Positions 6,345 through 7,731 of a stretch of DNA of 7,731 nt are shown here, piece by piece (position 1 is the first letter of the stretch; every line of letters begins with the position of its first letter). A program made the position numbers and the translations under genes. The notes beneath the pieces were generated by a model. It did not search any database, was not told the DNA's origin, and saw only the letters and a list, made by a program, of their open reading frames with translations. Origin of the DNA: Chitinophagaceae bacterium (GTDB lineage: Bacteria > Bacteroidota > Bacteroidia > Chitinophagales > Chitinophagaceae); contig CANHEC010000092.1 of assembly GCA_947459455.1 (NCBI GenBank), positions 1 to 7,731 of the forward strand, given 5' to 3'.

Positions 6345-7658
6345 ATGGCTATGCAAAAAATGATCAGGAGAAATACAAGGCGCTGCCGGCTGCATGCACT
6401 GCTGCTGGGAATGCTGCTGGCGGCAGGTAGCAGTGCCATGGCCAAACAGCATACCACCACCAGACTATATGTACAGATGCTGAAGCGGGTGACCGATGTG
6501 ATGGTGGAAGACGTGACCTCGCCGGTAGCAGCGGCCCGCTACTATGCGTACGTCACGCTGAGTGCCGCTGAAGTACTGCAGGCCGGCGATCAGCGCTTTG
6601 CGGCCATCAACGGGTATACGCCTTACCAGCCCAAGCTGTCGGCGCCGGTCGATCATCAGGCGGTGGCGTTTGCGATGCTGCGGTCGGGTGAGCGGCTGCT
6701 GCCAAGCGGCTACCGGCTGCGACCGGTCATCGACTCGCTGCTGCAAATGTGGGGGCCGGCTACGCAAGCTAACTATGTGGCGGCCGATAGTGCAGTGGCG
6801 CATGTGGTGCGCTTTGCTGCTACCGATGGCTTCAGGCAGCTAAGCGGGCTGCGCCGCTATACGCCGGTAGAAGGCGATGCTTACTGGCAACCAACGCCAC
6901 CCGGCTTTTTAGCGCCGGTAGAGCCACAATGGCGCACCATAAGACCATTGCTATTGCCCAATGTGCTGGTGATAAGGGCTGCCCCGCCAGCACCGTACGA
7001 TACCAGCGCCAATAGTGCCTTTATGCGCCTGGTAAAAGAAGTGTATGATACCTGTACCCGCCTCAGCACGGCGCAGCAGGATATTGCCATGTTTTGGGAT
7101 TGCAACCCATTTGCCGTGCAGCAAATAGGCCACATGGAGTTTGGGTTGAAAAAGATTTCGCCCGGCGGACATTGGATGGGCATCACCGGCATTGCTTGCC
7201 TGGAGCGCAATACCGACCTGGCCAAAACAGTGATGGCGCACTGGTGGGTGGCTGCCACACTGCACGATGCTTTTATCGCCTGCTGGCACGAAAAGTATAG
7301 TACCAACCGGGTGCGGCCCGAAACGGTGATCCGCCGACTGGTAGATGTGAACTGGCGCCCTTTGTTGCAAACACCGCCTTTTCCCGAATACACCTCCGGC
7401 CACAGTGTAGCCAGTAGCGCAGTAGCCGAAGTACTGACCAGTTTGTTTGGCCATCCGTTTGCTTTTTCCGATGATACAGAAGTAGAGTTTGGATTGCCGG
7501 TGCGTCGCTTTCAATCATTCAGGCACGCTGCAGAAGAAGCATCGATTTCGCGGTTGTACGGCGGTATACATTTTAGAGATGCCATCGAAACTGGTGTGAC
7601 GCAGGGCCGGCAAATAGGGCTGGCCATCGTTGGCAAGTTTCGCCCGGTATTGAAATGA
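6345..7658 (+). CDS. Exported vanadium-dependent haloperoxidase / PAP2-fold phosphatase-like enzyme
   Basis: This 437-residue exported enzyme has the PAP2/vanadium-haloperoxidase fold. Family members either oxidise halides with H2O2 to hypohalous acid, using bound vanadate, or hydrolyse phosphate esters. The three signature motifs are complete: KX6RP (Lys317, Arg324-Pro325), TSGH (Ser351-Gly352-His353) and SRX5H (Ser402-Arg403...His409). These correspond to Lys353, Arg360, Ser402-Gly403-His404, Arg490 and His496 of Curvularia chloroperoxidase. Trp314 (three before Lys317) and Phe346 (five before Ser351) match chloroperoxidase Trp350 and Phe397. The N-terminus is a signal peptide: a basic region (RRNTRRCR), a hydrophobic LLLGMLLAAG stretch, and cleavage after SAMA, so the product is periplasmic or secreted. 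ATG at 6345 directly follows the upstream TGA; in-frame ATGs at 6351 and 6360 are also possible, the last giving a compact 28-residue signal peptide. Catalytic type (haloperoxidase versus phosphatase) cannot be settled from sequence alone. Confidence 0.92.
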   Translation: MAMQKMIRRNTRRCRLHALLLGMLLAAGSSAMAKQHTTTRLYVQMLKRVTDVMVEDVTSPVAAARYYAYVTLSAAEVLQAGDQRFAAINGYTPYQPKLSAPVDHQAVAFAMLRSGERLLPSGYRLRPVIDSLLQMWGPATQANYVAADSAVAHVVRFAATDGFRQLSGLRRYTPVEGDAYWQPTPPGFLAPVEPQWRTIRPLLLPNVLVIRAAPPAPYDTSANSAFMRLVKEVYDTCTRLSTAQQDIAMFWDCNPFAVQQIGHMEFGLKKISPGGHWMGITGIACLERNTDLAKTVMAHWWVAATLHDAFIACWHEKYSTNRVRPETVIRRLVDVNWRPLLQTPPFPEYTSGHSVASSAVAEVLTSLFGHPFAFSDDTEVEFGLPVRRFQSFRHAAEEASISRLYGGIHFRDAIETGVTQGRQIGLAIVGKFRPVLK

Positions 7659-7682
7659 GATAAGACCATTTTGAAAACAAGC

Positions 7683-7731
7683 ATGATGAACCGAATAGTT
7701 TTTGGAACAGCACTATTGCTGTGGCTGGGCA
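7683..7731 (+). CDS. Start of an exported protein, 3' truncated by window
   Basis: Tandem ATG codons at 7683 and 7686 open a frame reading MMNRIVFGTALLLWLG up to the window edge. A basic residue followed by an unbroken hydrophobic run is what a Sec or lipoprotein signal peptide looks like. A TTG at 7671 in the same frame is another possible start. The gap to the haloperoxidase stop is only 24 bases with no terminator in it, so this is probably the third gene of the operon beginning at 3084. Only 16 residues are visible, so no family can be assigned. Confidence 0.6.
   Translation, partial: MMNRIVFGTALLLWLG

Noticed and set aside
6360..6425. Possible twin-arginine signal in the haloperoxidase N-terminus (TRRCRL)
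   Set aside because: The residue after RRx should be hydrophobic, usually Phe, but is Arg. A general Sec signal with a basic n-region explains the sequence better.
6951..7514. - strand open frames opposite the haloperoxidase
   Set aside because: They overlap the catalytic motif region of a well-supported + strand enzyme and show no family features of their own.

Overview
The window looks like chromosomal DNA from a Bacteroidota bacterium, probably Chitinophagaceae/Chitinophagales. The evidence is a SusC-type TonB-dependent receptor followed by a SusD-type lipoprotein, no clear Shine-Dalgarno sequences, and a moderately GC-rich, CTG/GGC-heavy coding style. The family-level placement is inference. 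All supported genes lie on the + strand, and there are no RNA genes, insertion sequences or CRISPR arrays.

Layout: (1) positions 1-1419 hold the C-terminal part of a SusC/RagA outer-membrane receptor, cut by the window edge. (2) Positions 1448-2977 hold a complete SusD-like (SusD-like_2 type) surface lipoprotein, which completes the nutrient-uptake pair. (3) A strong intrinsic terminator (13-bp perfect stem plus eight T) at 3025-3064 closes the susCD unit. (4) Positions 3084-6344 encode a large exported protein with seven Ca-loop FG-GAP/VCBS repeats, an ASPIC/UnbV (CRTAC-type) domain, and seven more Ca-loop repeats, which suggests two seven-bladed beta-propellers. (5) Directly abutting it (TGA then ATG) at 6345-7658 is an exported vanadium-dependent haloperoxidase / PAP2-fold enzyme with all the vanadate-pocket residues. 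(6) At 7683 another exported protein begins and runs off the window.

Functional reading: genes 1-2 import an unidentified oligomer across the outer membrane, and no glycoside hydrolase, lyase, sulfatase or peptidase is visible to name the substrate. Genes 3-5 look like a separate tightly packed operon of exported proteins, in which a double-propeller ASPIC protein is translated next to a haloperoxidase-like enzyme. The most noteworthy points are this pairing, the chloroperoxidase-like residues around the enzyme's pocket, the symmetric 7 + ASPIC + 7 architecture, and the transcriptional boundary, where the longest reading frame of gene 3 starts misleadingly inside the terminator stem.
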